A program made the translations under genes and the position numbers. DNA of 15,496 bases from Candidatus Poribacteria bacterium (GTDB lineage: Bacteria > Poribacteria > WGA-4E > B28-G17): contig QNBQ01000005.1 of NCBI GenBank assembly GCA_003645735.1, forward strand, positions 1 through 15,496. Direction: 5' to 3'. Within the stretch, counting starts at the first letter, position 1. Each line of letters begins with the position of its first letter. Positions 1 through 5,590 of this stretch are shown here, one piece after another. The notes under the pieces are model-generated. The model was not told the origin of the DNA. It saw only the letters and a list, made by a program, of their open reading frames with translations, and did not search any database.

Positions 1-302
1 ACGTCCTTCGACCGCTGATCGACCATCCCCTTCTCGCCCGGCACGACGGCGGCTTTCTCCCCGTCCTTGAATATCACGGGCGTGGGCTTGACGATCTGCG
101 CCGTCTCGTTCTTGAAGAAGACCGCCGCCTCCCCTTTCACCTTCCACCTCAGCTCGCCGTTCCTCCTGTGCTCGGCGCTGAATTCCCCCAGCTGGTAGTT
201 CATCCTCCTCTCCTCCTCGGAGGGGGAGGAGATCCCCTCGTCGGAGCAACCCCAAAGGATAAGGGCCAAAGAGAGCCACAGCAGCGCGAAAGCCGCTTTC
301 AA
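1..302 (-). CDS. lptC: LptC-like LPS export lipoprotein (partial, cut by left edge)
   Basis: The first 100 codons are visible. The family protein is a bitopic or lipid-anchored periplasmic component of the Lpt machine that moves lipopolysaccharide from the inner membrane to the outer membrane. The N-terminus is a hydrophobic signal ending in a lipobox-like LILWGC (Cys about residue 20), then an acidic linker, then the pattern typical of LptC: YQLGEF, ELRWKVKGEAA, and a run of short beta repeats with VIFKDGEKAAVVPGEKGMVD. The start is read as TTG at 302-300, because a strong GGAGG lies just upstream and a later in-frame ATG would remove the signal. This TTG overlaps the TGA of the acyltransferase gene, so translational coupling is likely. 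The assignment rests on pattern and context; the C-terminal half is outside the window. Confidence 0.72.
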   Translation of the reverse strand, partial: MKAAFALLWLSLALILWGCSDEGISSPSEEERRMNYQLGEFSAEHRRNGELRWKVKGEAAVFFKNETAQIVKPTPVIFKDGEKAAVVPGEKGMVDQRSKD

Positions 303-1156
303 ACCTCCCTCCACCTCCGGTGCATCCATATCCACTGATCGGGGTATCTCCTGACGAACGACTCGATAAGCTCGGTGAACCTTTGGGCGTCGGAGGGCGG
401 ATCGCCCTCCAGCTTCAACGGCTCAAGTATGAAGACCCTATGCTTTTCCCCCTCCCTGACGATGAAAGCCGGGACGATGGGGGCGCCCGTTCGGAGCGAT
501 ATTAAAATGGGCCCTATCGGGGTGAAAGCCCTCCTCCCGAAGAACTTCACGAAGGCTCCCCTGGCGCGCGTATCGATGTCGGCCAGGATCGCCAGTATCT
601 GGTTCCTCTTGAGCGATTCGACCGCCGACTTCAGCGCCTCCCGCGGGAGCGGGTTGACCCCGATGGACCTTCTGATCCGGCACACCAGCCTGTCCAGCCC
701 CTTCACCTTCAGCCTGCTGACGATCGCGTTCACCTCATACCCCCTGGCCGCCAGGACGGCCCCCAGAAGCTCCCAGTTGCCCAGATGGGCCGTCAGGAGG
801 ATGACGCCCCTCCCCTTCCTCAGGGCCGCCTCCAGGTTCTCGATCCCCTCGACCTCGGCCATCCCGTTTATCTCCTCCTTCGACAGCCGGGGAAGCCTCG
901 AAAATTCGGCGATGCTCATCCCCAGGTTCCTGTAGCACCTCGCGACCATCCCCTTTATCTCTTTCGGCGTGAGGGAGGGGAAACTTGACGACAGGTTCCC
1001 GTAGGCGATCCTCCTCCCCTTGACGTCGAACCTGAGGATCAGATGCCCCAACGCCTCCCCGAGCTTCAAGCTCCCCTTCGAGGGGAGGCTCCTCGACGCG
1101 AGTAGGAACGTCCAAGCCAAAGCCGAAAAAAACCCGTGTTTCAAAGCTTTCCTCAT
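299..1156 (-). CDS. lpxL: LpxL/HtrB-family lipid A acyltransferase
   Basis: This 285-residue protein matches the lysophospholipid acyltransferase family that adds secondary acyl chains to Kdo-lipid A at the cytoplasmic membrane. An N-terminal hydrophobic segment (about 8-22) serves as membrane anchor. The catalytic H-x4-D/E motif is HLGNWE, with His124 and Glu129. Further family blocks are FVKFFGRRAFTPIGP (202-216), APIVPAF (225-231) and the C-terminal QWIWMHRRW (274-282). Length is normal for the family (about 300). The usual DQ before the FFGR block is replaced by DIDTRARG, which may affect donor or acceptor choice. The gene is followed by an overlapping lptC-like gene, which fits an outer-membrane biogenesis operon. 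The exact acyl chain and acceptor cannot be read from the sequence, so the symbol is a family-level label. It could equally be an LpxM- or LpxP-type paralogue. Confidence 0.85.
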   Translation of the reverse strand: MRKALKHGFFSALAWTFLLASRSLPSKGSLKLGEALGHLILRFDVKGRRIAYGNLSSSFPSLTPKEIKGMVARCYRNLGMSIAEFSRLPRLSKEEINGMAEVEGIENLEAALRKGRGVILLTAHLGNWELLGAVLAARGYEVNAIVSRLKVKGLDRLVCRIRRSIGVNPLPREALKSAVESLKRNQILAILADIDTRARGAFVKFFGRRAFTPIGPILISLRTGAPIVPAFIVREGEKHRVFILEPLKLEGDPPSDAQRFTELIESFVRRYPDQWIWMHRRWREV

Positions 1157-1179
1157 AAGCCTTCACCCGGGCATAGGTT

Positions 1180-1188
1180 ATTATACCA
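1180..1188 (-). promoter_or_regulatory. Extended -10 promoter for the acyltransferase gene
   Basis: On the minus strand the bases read TGG-TATAAT, a perfect -10 hexamer preceded by the extended -10 TG. It lies 24 bases upstream of the ATG at 1156. No good -35 sits at the usual distance, which is normal for extended -10 promoters. Confidence 0.6.
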
Positions 1189-1230
1189 AATTTCTCCCCC
1201 CGAGGCATAACCCGGCTTCTCCCGTCCGAC

Positions 1231-1260
1231 TTGACAGCCCGCCGCGCCCGGTGTTAAACT
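1231..1260 (+). promoter_or_regulatory. Sigma-70 type promoter for the secreted LamG-like gene
   Basis: A perfect TTGACA (1231-1236) is followed after 18 bases by TAAACT (1255-1260), which matches four of six -10 consensus positions. The start point would fall about 25-30 bases before the ATG at 1294. It is divergent from the acyltransferase promoter. Confidence 0.5.
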
Positions 1261-1293
1261 TTCCTGCCAGCAGATTCGGCGGAGGTGAAGGCG

Positions 1294-2064
1294 ATGAGGA
1301 TAACAGCGGTTGTGGCGTCGATCGCGGCGATGTTCCTGGCGATCGGTTTGCCGGGATATGCCAAGAACCTGTGGTATGACAACTTCAACGACAACAAGAT
1401 CGACCCGAGATACATAACCGAGAACAACCCGTGGTCGGCCGGCAACGGGGCCAAATGGGTCGAGGAGGACGGGGTTCTGAAACAGACCGAGCCGGTGCCG
1501 GGCGATCCGACATACTGCGTCATAGAGATACCCAACGCCCCAGAGGCGATAGGGGCGATGGCAAAGATAAGGTTCGATGACTGGCAGGATCACGACAGAT
1601 CCCGGGCCGGGTTGGGCGTGTGGCTCGACCCGAACGACAACTGGAACGGCTACACCTTCGTCATCCACAACAGGTTGCAGAACGGGGACGTTCAGTTCCT
1701 GAACGACAGGAGAGCGTGGGATAACAACGTCAAGGCGCAGTTCACGGTCGAGGTGGGGGAATGGTTCTGGATGATGATCTTCATCGACCCCAAGAAGAGC
1801 AGGATATATGGGAAGATCTGGCACGATGGAGAGCCTGAGCCGGAGAAGTGGACGTTGGAGGACGATTACACCACCTTCGGCGATGTGAGACAGCCGACGC
1901 CCTTCGTGGGCCTGAACGGCGGTTCCGGGACGACGGCCGAGGGAGGGCATTCCACCGCCTCGTTCGACGAGTTCATCGTCTTCGACGAGGGCGGGCCCGA
2001 GCCCACCCCTGTCAGCGTCATGGGGAAGATGGCGACAACCTGGGGGATGATAAAGGGCTATTGA
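1294..2064 (+). CDS. Secreted LamG/DUF1080-like jelly-roll protein with C-terminal WG tail
   Basis: This is a 256-residue exported protein. The signal peptide is residues 1-23 with a likely cut after GYA. The body looks like a concanavalin-like beta-sandwich of the LamG/3-keto-disaccharide hydrolase type: it opens with LWYDNFND, has alternating beta strands such as GYTFVIHNR, and closes with ASFDEFIVFDEG. These domains usually bind or cleave glycans; no catalytic residues can be assigned here. After the domain comes a short tail, PVSVMGKMATTWGMIKGY, at the very C-terminus. It closely resembles the tails of the two secreted proteins encoded at 12151-13628. The ATG at 1294 is preferred over an in-frame GTG at 1285 because GGAGG (1281-1285) lies 8 bases upstream of the ATG and overlaps the GTG. 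A gene for another secreted protein follows after 28 bases, so the two are probably one operon. Function is unknown beyond the fold. Confidence 0.75.
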   Translation: MRITAVVASIAAMFLAIGLPGYAKNLWYDNFNDNKIDPRYITENNPWSAGNGAKWVEEDGVLKQTEPVPGDPTYCVIEIPNAPEAIGAMAKIRFDDWQDHDRSRAGLGVWLDPNDNWNGYTFVIHNRLQNGDVQFLNDRRAWDNNVKAQFTVEVGEWFWMMIFIDPKKSRIYGKIWHDGEPEPEKWTLEDDYTTFGDVRQPTPFVGLNGGSGTTAEGGHSTASFDEFIVFDEGGPEPTPVSVMGKMATTWGMIKGY

Positions 2065-2092
2065 AATCCCCCGGATCAGAGGGTGATGCGGG

Positions 2093-3475
2093 ATGTTCTC
2101 CGAGCAGCTCCTGATGTTCTGCCTCATAGCGAACCTCCTCGGCCCGGCGGCGGTCAGCTCGACGGGCGAGCTGAACGTGGTGGGCAACGACGAGGGAGTG
2201 GTCTTCGCAAGCTCTAGGGCCGACATGTTGCTCTCGCTGATCATCGACAGGTCGCAGGCCGAGCCGGGCGAGGAGATAAAGACGATCCAGATCTTCATCC
2301 CGGGCGGCTTCGCGGTCAAACCCGAATACGTCAAATGGGTCAAGCTCAACGGCGAGCCAAAAGGGTTCAAGGCCGTCGTCGACGACGTATCCCTGAGGGT
2401 CATACTGGATGAGATCATAACCGAGGTGAACGTCTACGCCGAGATCCTCTTCCAGGTGGACACCCCTCCCCACGAGCTGCCCCAGAGGGTGGTCTTTGAC
2501 GTGCTTTTGAGGAACCCCGAGGACAGGCCGATAGGCGAGTTCGTCAAGCCCGGCAACGCGGACGGCAGGGACAACAACAACAGCTTCGCCATAGCGGTCA
2601 GGCCGAACGTCCCCCCGCCGCCCCCGCAGGGGTTCGAGGCCGAGGTCGATCCGCGGGGCGAAAACGATGTGACGCTGAGGTGGAGGAGGTCGGAGGACAG
2701 GGACGTGCGCGGGTATTACGTTTACAGGGACGGCGAGAGGATCGCCGAGGTTCCCAACCCCGAGGAGGGGGATCTGGAGTGGGTGGACGTGAACGTCCCG
2801 CCCGGGAGGCACGTCTACTCGGTGGAGGCGTTCAAGACGGAGTTCATCAGGTCGGAGCCTTCCAGAGGGGTGGAGGTGGACGTCCCCGAGGACACCGCCC
2901 CGCCCCTCCCTCCCCGCGAGTTCGTCATGAAGGAGACGGAGGGGGGCGTGGAGCTTCACTGGTCGGCCAGCCCGTCGCCCGATGTGGTCGGCTACAGGCT
3001 GTATTTCGGGACGAGCCGCGCCTCGCTTCAGCTGTTGACGGTGATTGAGAGGGATGAGGCGATGGACAAGGAGGGCTACAGGTATTTCCACGTCCCGCCG
3101 GCGGGGGCTAGGTCGATCGTCTTCGCCCGCGAGGCGTTCGACGAGGCGGGGTTGAGCTCCGAGAGGGTCTTCCAGGAGAGCGTCGAGCTGACGGAGCCTT
3201 ACCCGAACCCGTTCACCCCGCTGTCGACCGATCCGAGCTTCAACAGGGTGATATTCCCGGCCGCCGCCGTGGAGGGTAGCGGCGGGGAGTTCTCGGTGAG
3301 GATCTTCGATCTGAGGGGGAGGCTGGTGGCGGAGCTGAGAGCGGAGGGAGGGGAGAGGAGGCTCGTCTGGGACGGAAGGGATAAAAACGGCGAAGTTTTG
3401 GAGTCGGGCATCTACATCTACCAGATCCAGGTCGGCGACCGATACAAGGTGGGGACGATCGTTCTGATCAGGTGA
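2093..3475 (+). CDS. Secreted FN3-repeat protein with FlgD-like C-terminal domain
   Basis: This is a 460-residue exported protein. Residues 1-23 form a signal peptide (hydrophobic stretch FCLIANLLGPAA). Residues 24-170 form a beta-rich domain I cannot name, somewhat cohesin-like in strand pattern. Residues about 178-265 and 272-365 look like two fibronectin type III domains, each with a W core and a Y-x-V/L-Y strand (VRGYYVYRDG and VVGYRLYFGT). Residues 369-460 are a FlgD Ig-like / T9SS-like C-terminal domain: YPNPFTP, SVRIFDLRGRLV, LVWDGRDKNGEVLESGIYIY and a final basic strand. Such C-terminal domains mark secreted or cell-surface proteins in many Bacteroidetes-related and candidate phyla. 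A purine-rich GAGGGTGA precedes the ATG by about 6 bases. The gene lies 28 bases after the LamG-like gene, suggesting co-transcription. The role is probably surface adhesion or glycan binding, which is inference. Confidence 0.8.
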   Translation: MFSEQLLMFCLIANLLGPAAVSSTGELNVVGNDEGVVFASSRADMLLSLIIDRSQAEPGEEIKTIQIFIPGGFAVKPEYVKWVKLNGEPKGFKAVVDDVSLRVILDEIITEVNVYAEILFQVDTPPHELPQRVVFDVLLRNPEDRPIGEFVKPGNADGRDNNNSFAIAVRPNVPPPPPQGFEAEVDPRGENDVTLRWRRSEDRDVRGYYVYRDGERIAEVPNPEEGDLEWVDVNVPPGRHVYSVEAFKTEFIRSEPSRGVEVDVPEDTAPPLPPREFVMKETEGGVELHWSASPSPDVVGYRLYFGTSRASLQLLTVIERDEAMDKEGYRYFHVPPAGARSIVFAREAFDEAGLSSERVFQESVELTEPYPNPFTPLSTDPSFNRVIFPAAAVEGSGGEFSVRIFDLRGRLVAELRAEGGERRLVWDGRDKNGEVLESGIYIYQIQVGDRYKVGTIVLIR

Positions 3476-3498
3476 TTTCAAAGCAGCGGGGGTGAAAT

Positions 3499-4011
3499 AT
3501 GAGAAGATATTCCCATTCGGACATCGTTTACCATCTGTTAGATGAGGAGAGAAAGTCCAGATATTTCAGGGATTTCCTCACGGAACTGGAATTCAACTTT
3601 GGAGGGGGATGGGGGCGAGCTGATTTAGTCATCATCGAAAGCGGGAGACAGGTTAAAAGAAAGCGGGGGAAAACCTTGGCTCTCTATGAGGTTAAGCTTG
3701 AAGAGAAAGGGATTGCGGGGATATTATTCAATGCCTGCCAACAAGTAGCTCTCTATAAGATAGGGCTGCTCAATCCAAGTTTGTTCGTTGCGGATAAGGA
3801 GAAGGCTTCCTTGCTTGAGGGCGCGCTTGGCTTCACCGCCGAAATCGTCATACCGGAGAAGCTCTTCGCCGAATGGGATATGTATACGAAGGATGTTCAA
3901 GATAGAATCGCGTGGCTGATGCGATACTACGGTATAGGCTTGAGGGTGTTCGACGATAAGCTGAGATTCACTCAGAAGCTTTTCGCACCGATGATGGAAG
4001 AGCTTGTGTGA
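3499..4011 (+). CDS. PD-(D/E)XK nuclease-like protein, 170 residues
   Basis: I do not recognise a named family, but the core looks like a restriction-endonuclease fold. Asp42 in GRADLVII is followed by Glu64 and Lys66 in ALYEVKLEEK, giving D-x(21)-E-x-K. This is followed by a helix with Q82-V-A-L-Y86, matching the QxxxY motif seen in RecB/Cas4-type nucleases. The protein ends with a helical segment rich in aromatic residues. There is no signal peptide, so it should act in the cytoplasm on DNA or RNA. GGGGGTGA lies just upstream of the ATG. The gene and the 110 bases after it are visibly AT-richer than both flanks, with codons such as AGA, ATA and TTA used more often, which suggests horizontal acquisition. 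It starts 23 bases after the FN3 gene with no obvious promoter of its own. It could be a lone defence or repair nuclease; no methylase or cas gene is nearby. Confidence 0.6.
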   Translation: MRRYSHSDIVYHLLDEERKSRYFRDFLTELEFNFGGGWGRADLVIIESGRQVKRKRGKTLALYEVKLEEKGIAGILFNACQQVALYKIGLLNPSLFVADKEKASLLEGALGFTAEIVIPEKLFAEWDMYTKDVQDRIAWLMRYYGIGLRVFDDKLRFTQKLFAPMMEELV

Positions 4012-4046
4012 ATCAGCTCCTGATCTCACCGCCTAATCTTCAGCCC

Positions 4047-4086
4047 AATTTTAGCTTGACACCTTCATTTCGTTTAGGCTAAAATT
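4047..4086. repeat. Perfect 9-bp inverted repeat around a promoter
   Basis: AATTTTAGC (4047-4055) and GCTAAAATT (4078-4086) are exact inverted copies separated by 22 bases, with centres 31 bases apart (about three helical turns). The left arm abuts the -35 and the right arm contains the -10 of the promoter for the basic protein gene. It could be a repressor operator. The long spacer and lack of a T-run argue against an intrinsic terminator for the gene upstream. Confidence 0.55.
4056..4085 (+). promoter_or_regulatory. Strong sigma-70 type promoter for the small basic protein
   Basis: TTGACA (4056-4061), an 18-base spacer and TAAAAT (4080-4085, five of six consensus positions) lie 38 bases upstream of the ATG at 4124. 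The inverted repeat at 4047-4086 encloses the whole promoter. Confidence 0.6.
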
Positions 4087-4123
4087 TCAATCGCGCTTCA
4101 AACCCGCTGGGGAGGTCGATCTG

Positions 4124-4375
4124 ATGGCCCGCTCCAAGAGCAAGCGGAAGAGGAGGAGACATCAGATCAGGCTTCGCCAGAAGAGGAGGCTGAAGAGGAA
4201 GAAGCTGGCGGCGAAGCTGGGGATAACGGTTCAGGAGCTGCTTGAGATAGAGAAGTGGTGGGCTAACCCCGAGACGGAGCTTCCGGAGGGGTTGAAGGAG
4301 ATCGCCGAGAAGATCAAATCCGGGGAGATCAAGTTCAAGCCGACCGTGCCCCCAAACTTTCCTCCACCGCCCTGA
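4124..4375 (+). CDS. Small extremely basic protein, 83 residues, unknown function
   Basis: I do not recognise this protein. Seventeen of the first 30 residues are Lys or Arg, in clusters such as KSKRKRRRH and QKRRLKRKKL. They are followed by a segment that could form a helix or small helix-turn-helix (LGITVQELLEIEKWW, about 32-46), then an acidic and amphipathic helix, and a proline-rich tail (VPPNFPPPP). The composition suggests binding to nucleic acid, ribosome or another polyanion. It has its own strong promoter and a GGGGAGG eight or so bases before the ATG, so high expression is plausible. The last 41 bases overlap, tail to tail, the gene for the thiamine-binding protein on the other strand. 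It is real by promoter, ribosome site and coherent composition, but there is no homology evidence. Confidence 0.65.
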   Translation: MARSKSKRKRRRHQIRLRQKRRLKRKKLAAKLGITVQELLEIEKWWANPETELPEGLKEIAEKIKSGEIKFKPTVPPNFPPPP

Positions 4376-4646
4376 CCTTATCCTCGGCGGTTTGACGCTT
4401 ATCCCTTCGGTCGTCTATCTTGATCGTGGTCACAACCCTCCTGACCTCTTCGGAGAAGGTGGCCTCGTGCATCCGCTTGACCACCTCCAAAACCTCGTCC
4501 AGATCCCCCTCTATTATCGTCCCCATTGGTGTAAGCTGGCATTTCAGCCCGCTCTCCTTCGCCACCTTAACCGCCCTGGCGATGTATCTGCTGAGGCTCG
4601 TGGACCCCGTTCCCACCGGCACGACGCTCACCTCGACTATCGCCAT
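4335..4646 (-). CDS. MTH1187/YkoF-type thiamine-binding domain protein
   Basis: This 103-residue protein matches the MTH1187 family (DUF77, Thiamine_BP), a small ferredoxin-like fold that forms tetramers and binds thiamine or related ligands in the cytoplasm. Diagnostic blocks are AIVEVSVVPVGTGSTSLSRY at the N-terminus, CQLTPMGTIIEGD (36-48) and VVTTIKIDDRRD (71-82). A longer open frame begins at 4736, but the ATG at 4646 starts exactly at the family's conserved N-terminus and has an ideal GGGAGGTGAT before it. The gene is divergent from the transporter gene 35 bases away and convergent with the small basic protein, overlapping it by 41 bases. Physiological role is unclear in this family. A thiamine link to the neighbouring transporter and oxidase is possible but unproven. 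Confidence 0.88.
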   Translation of the reverse strand: MAIVEVSVVPVGTGSTSLSRYIARAVKVAKESGLKCQLTPMGTIIEGDLDEVLEVVKRMHEATFSEEVRRVVTTIKIDDRRDKRQTAEDKVRAVEESLGARSA

Positions 4647-4681
4647 CCCGATCACCTCCCCACGCCCGCGGGGTTCGGACC

Positions 4682-5590
4682 ATGCCCGGCGGAAATGATA
4701 CGTTGAAGTCAGGCGGGGCGTCAAGCCTGAAGGCATACCTTTTCGCCCTGAGCGCCACGTTGCTGTGGTCGACCGTCGCCACCGCCTTCAAGCTCGCCTT
4801 GAGGGGGTTCACGCCGATCCAGCTGCTCTTCTACTCCTCGCTTTCCTCGCTGCTGATCTTCCTCGTCCTGAGCCTGATCCGATACGGCAACCCCTTCAAA
4901 GGCGTTTCGAGGAGGGCGGCGCTGATCTCGGCCGTCGCCGGCTTTCTGAACCCGTTCCTCTACTACCTCGTCCTCTTCAAGGCCTACTCCCTCCTCCCCG
5001 CCCAGGAGGCCCAGCCGCTCAACTACACCTGGCCCATAGCCCTCTCGCTCATCTCTATCCCCGTCCTGAGACAGATGCCCGGCCCGAAGGTCTTCCTGGG
5101 GCTGATCCTGAGCTTCTCGGGCGTGATGCTCATCTCGACCAGGGGCGATATCCTCAGCTTCAGGCTCAGCTCCCCCCTGGGCGATTCCCTGGCCCTGGGA
5201 AGCGGATTGATATGGGCCTCATACTGGCTGGTCAACCTGAAAAGGGGCGGGGACATTCTGCGAAACTTGACGCTGAACTTCTCCTTCGGCTTCCCCATGG
5301 TCGCTCTCTTAGCGCTCCTCAGGGGAGAGATCGGGGCCAGGCCGGTGGGATCGCTGATCGCCTCCGTCTACACCGGGCTGTTCGAGATGGGGGTGACCTT
5401 TCTGCTCTGGAACTACGGGCTGAGCCTGGCCGATCAGGTCGCCCGCGTCAGCAACGTGGCATACCTGTCCCCCTTCATCTCGCTGCTTTTCATAAGGTTC
5501 GTCCTGGGGGAGAGGCTGAGGTGGAGCTCGGTCGCCGGCCTGACGCTGATAGTGGCCGGGATATTGATATCGGCCTGGAGGAGGAGATGA
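4682..5590 (+). CDS. EamA/DMT-superfamily transporter
   Basis: This 302-residue integral inner-membrane protein has ten predicted hydrophobic segments in two EamA repeats (about 17-151 and 165-298), the standard drug/metabolite transporter layout. Recognisable features are ALLWST-like ATLLWSTVATAFK after the first segment, an LLPAQEAQPLNYTWPI stretch between segments 3 and 4, and the closing VLGERLRWSSVAGLTLIVAGILI typical of the second repeat. The substrate cannot be told; family members export amino acids, nucleotides and other metabolites. The ATG at 4682 has only a weak purine stretch upstream, and an in-frame TTG at 4703 (after GGCGGA) is an alternative that keeps all segments. The stop overlaps the ATG of the oxidase gene by four bases, so the two are co-translated, and the transporter may move that enzyme's substrate or product. 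Confidence 0.85.
   Translation: MPGGNDTLKSGGASSLKAYLFALSATLLWSTVATAFKLALRGFTPIQLLFYSSLSSLLIFLVLSLIRYGNPFKGVSRRAALISAVAGFLNPFLYYLVLFKAYSLLPAQEAQPLNYTWPIALSLISIPVLRQMPGPKVFLGLILSFSGVMLISTRGDILSFRLSSPLGDSLALGSGLIWASYWLVNLKRGGDILRNLTLNFSFGFPMVALLALLRGEIGARPVGSLIASVYTGLFEMGVTFLLWNYGLSLADQVARVSNVAYLSPFISLLFIRFVLGERLRWSSVAGLTLIVAGILISAWRRR

Noticed and set aside
1153..2418. Minus-strand open frame of 421 codons crossing the 1294-2064 gene
   Set aside because: It spans two plus-strand genes and a promoter region and has no recognisable domain; the plus-strand genes have signal peptides.
2018..3481. Long minus-strand open frame (487 codons) opposite the FN3/FlgD-like gene
   Set aside because: Its translation is rich in Arg, Pro, Asp and His without domain patterns, typical of antisense frames in GC-rich genes; the plus strand encodes clear domains.
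4012..4123. Inverted repeat as terminator of the nuclease-like gene
   Set aside because: The arms are 22 bases apart with no T-tract after a GC stem, and they coincide with -35 and -10 elements.
4647..4681. Thiamine (TPP) riboswitch before the thiamine-binding gene or transporter
   Set aside because: The 35-base gap is far too short for the riboswitch and none of its conserved elements is present.
4647..4736. N-terminal extension of the thiamine-binding protein from an ATG at 4736
   Set aside because: The conserved family N-terminus starts exactly at the ATG at 4646, which has an ideal ribosome site; the extension would overlap the divergent transporter gene.
4765..5586. In-frame upstream extension of the FAD oxidase (about 274 extra codons)
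   Set aside because: It is an off-frame reading of the transporter gene with low-complexity Arg/Pro/Leu content; the Rossmann fold begins at the ATG at 5587 with a ribosome site.
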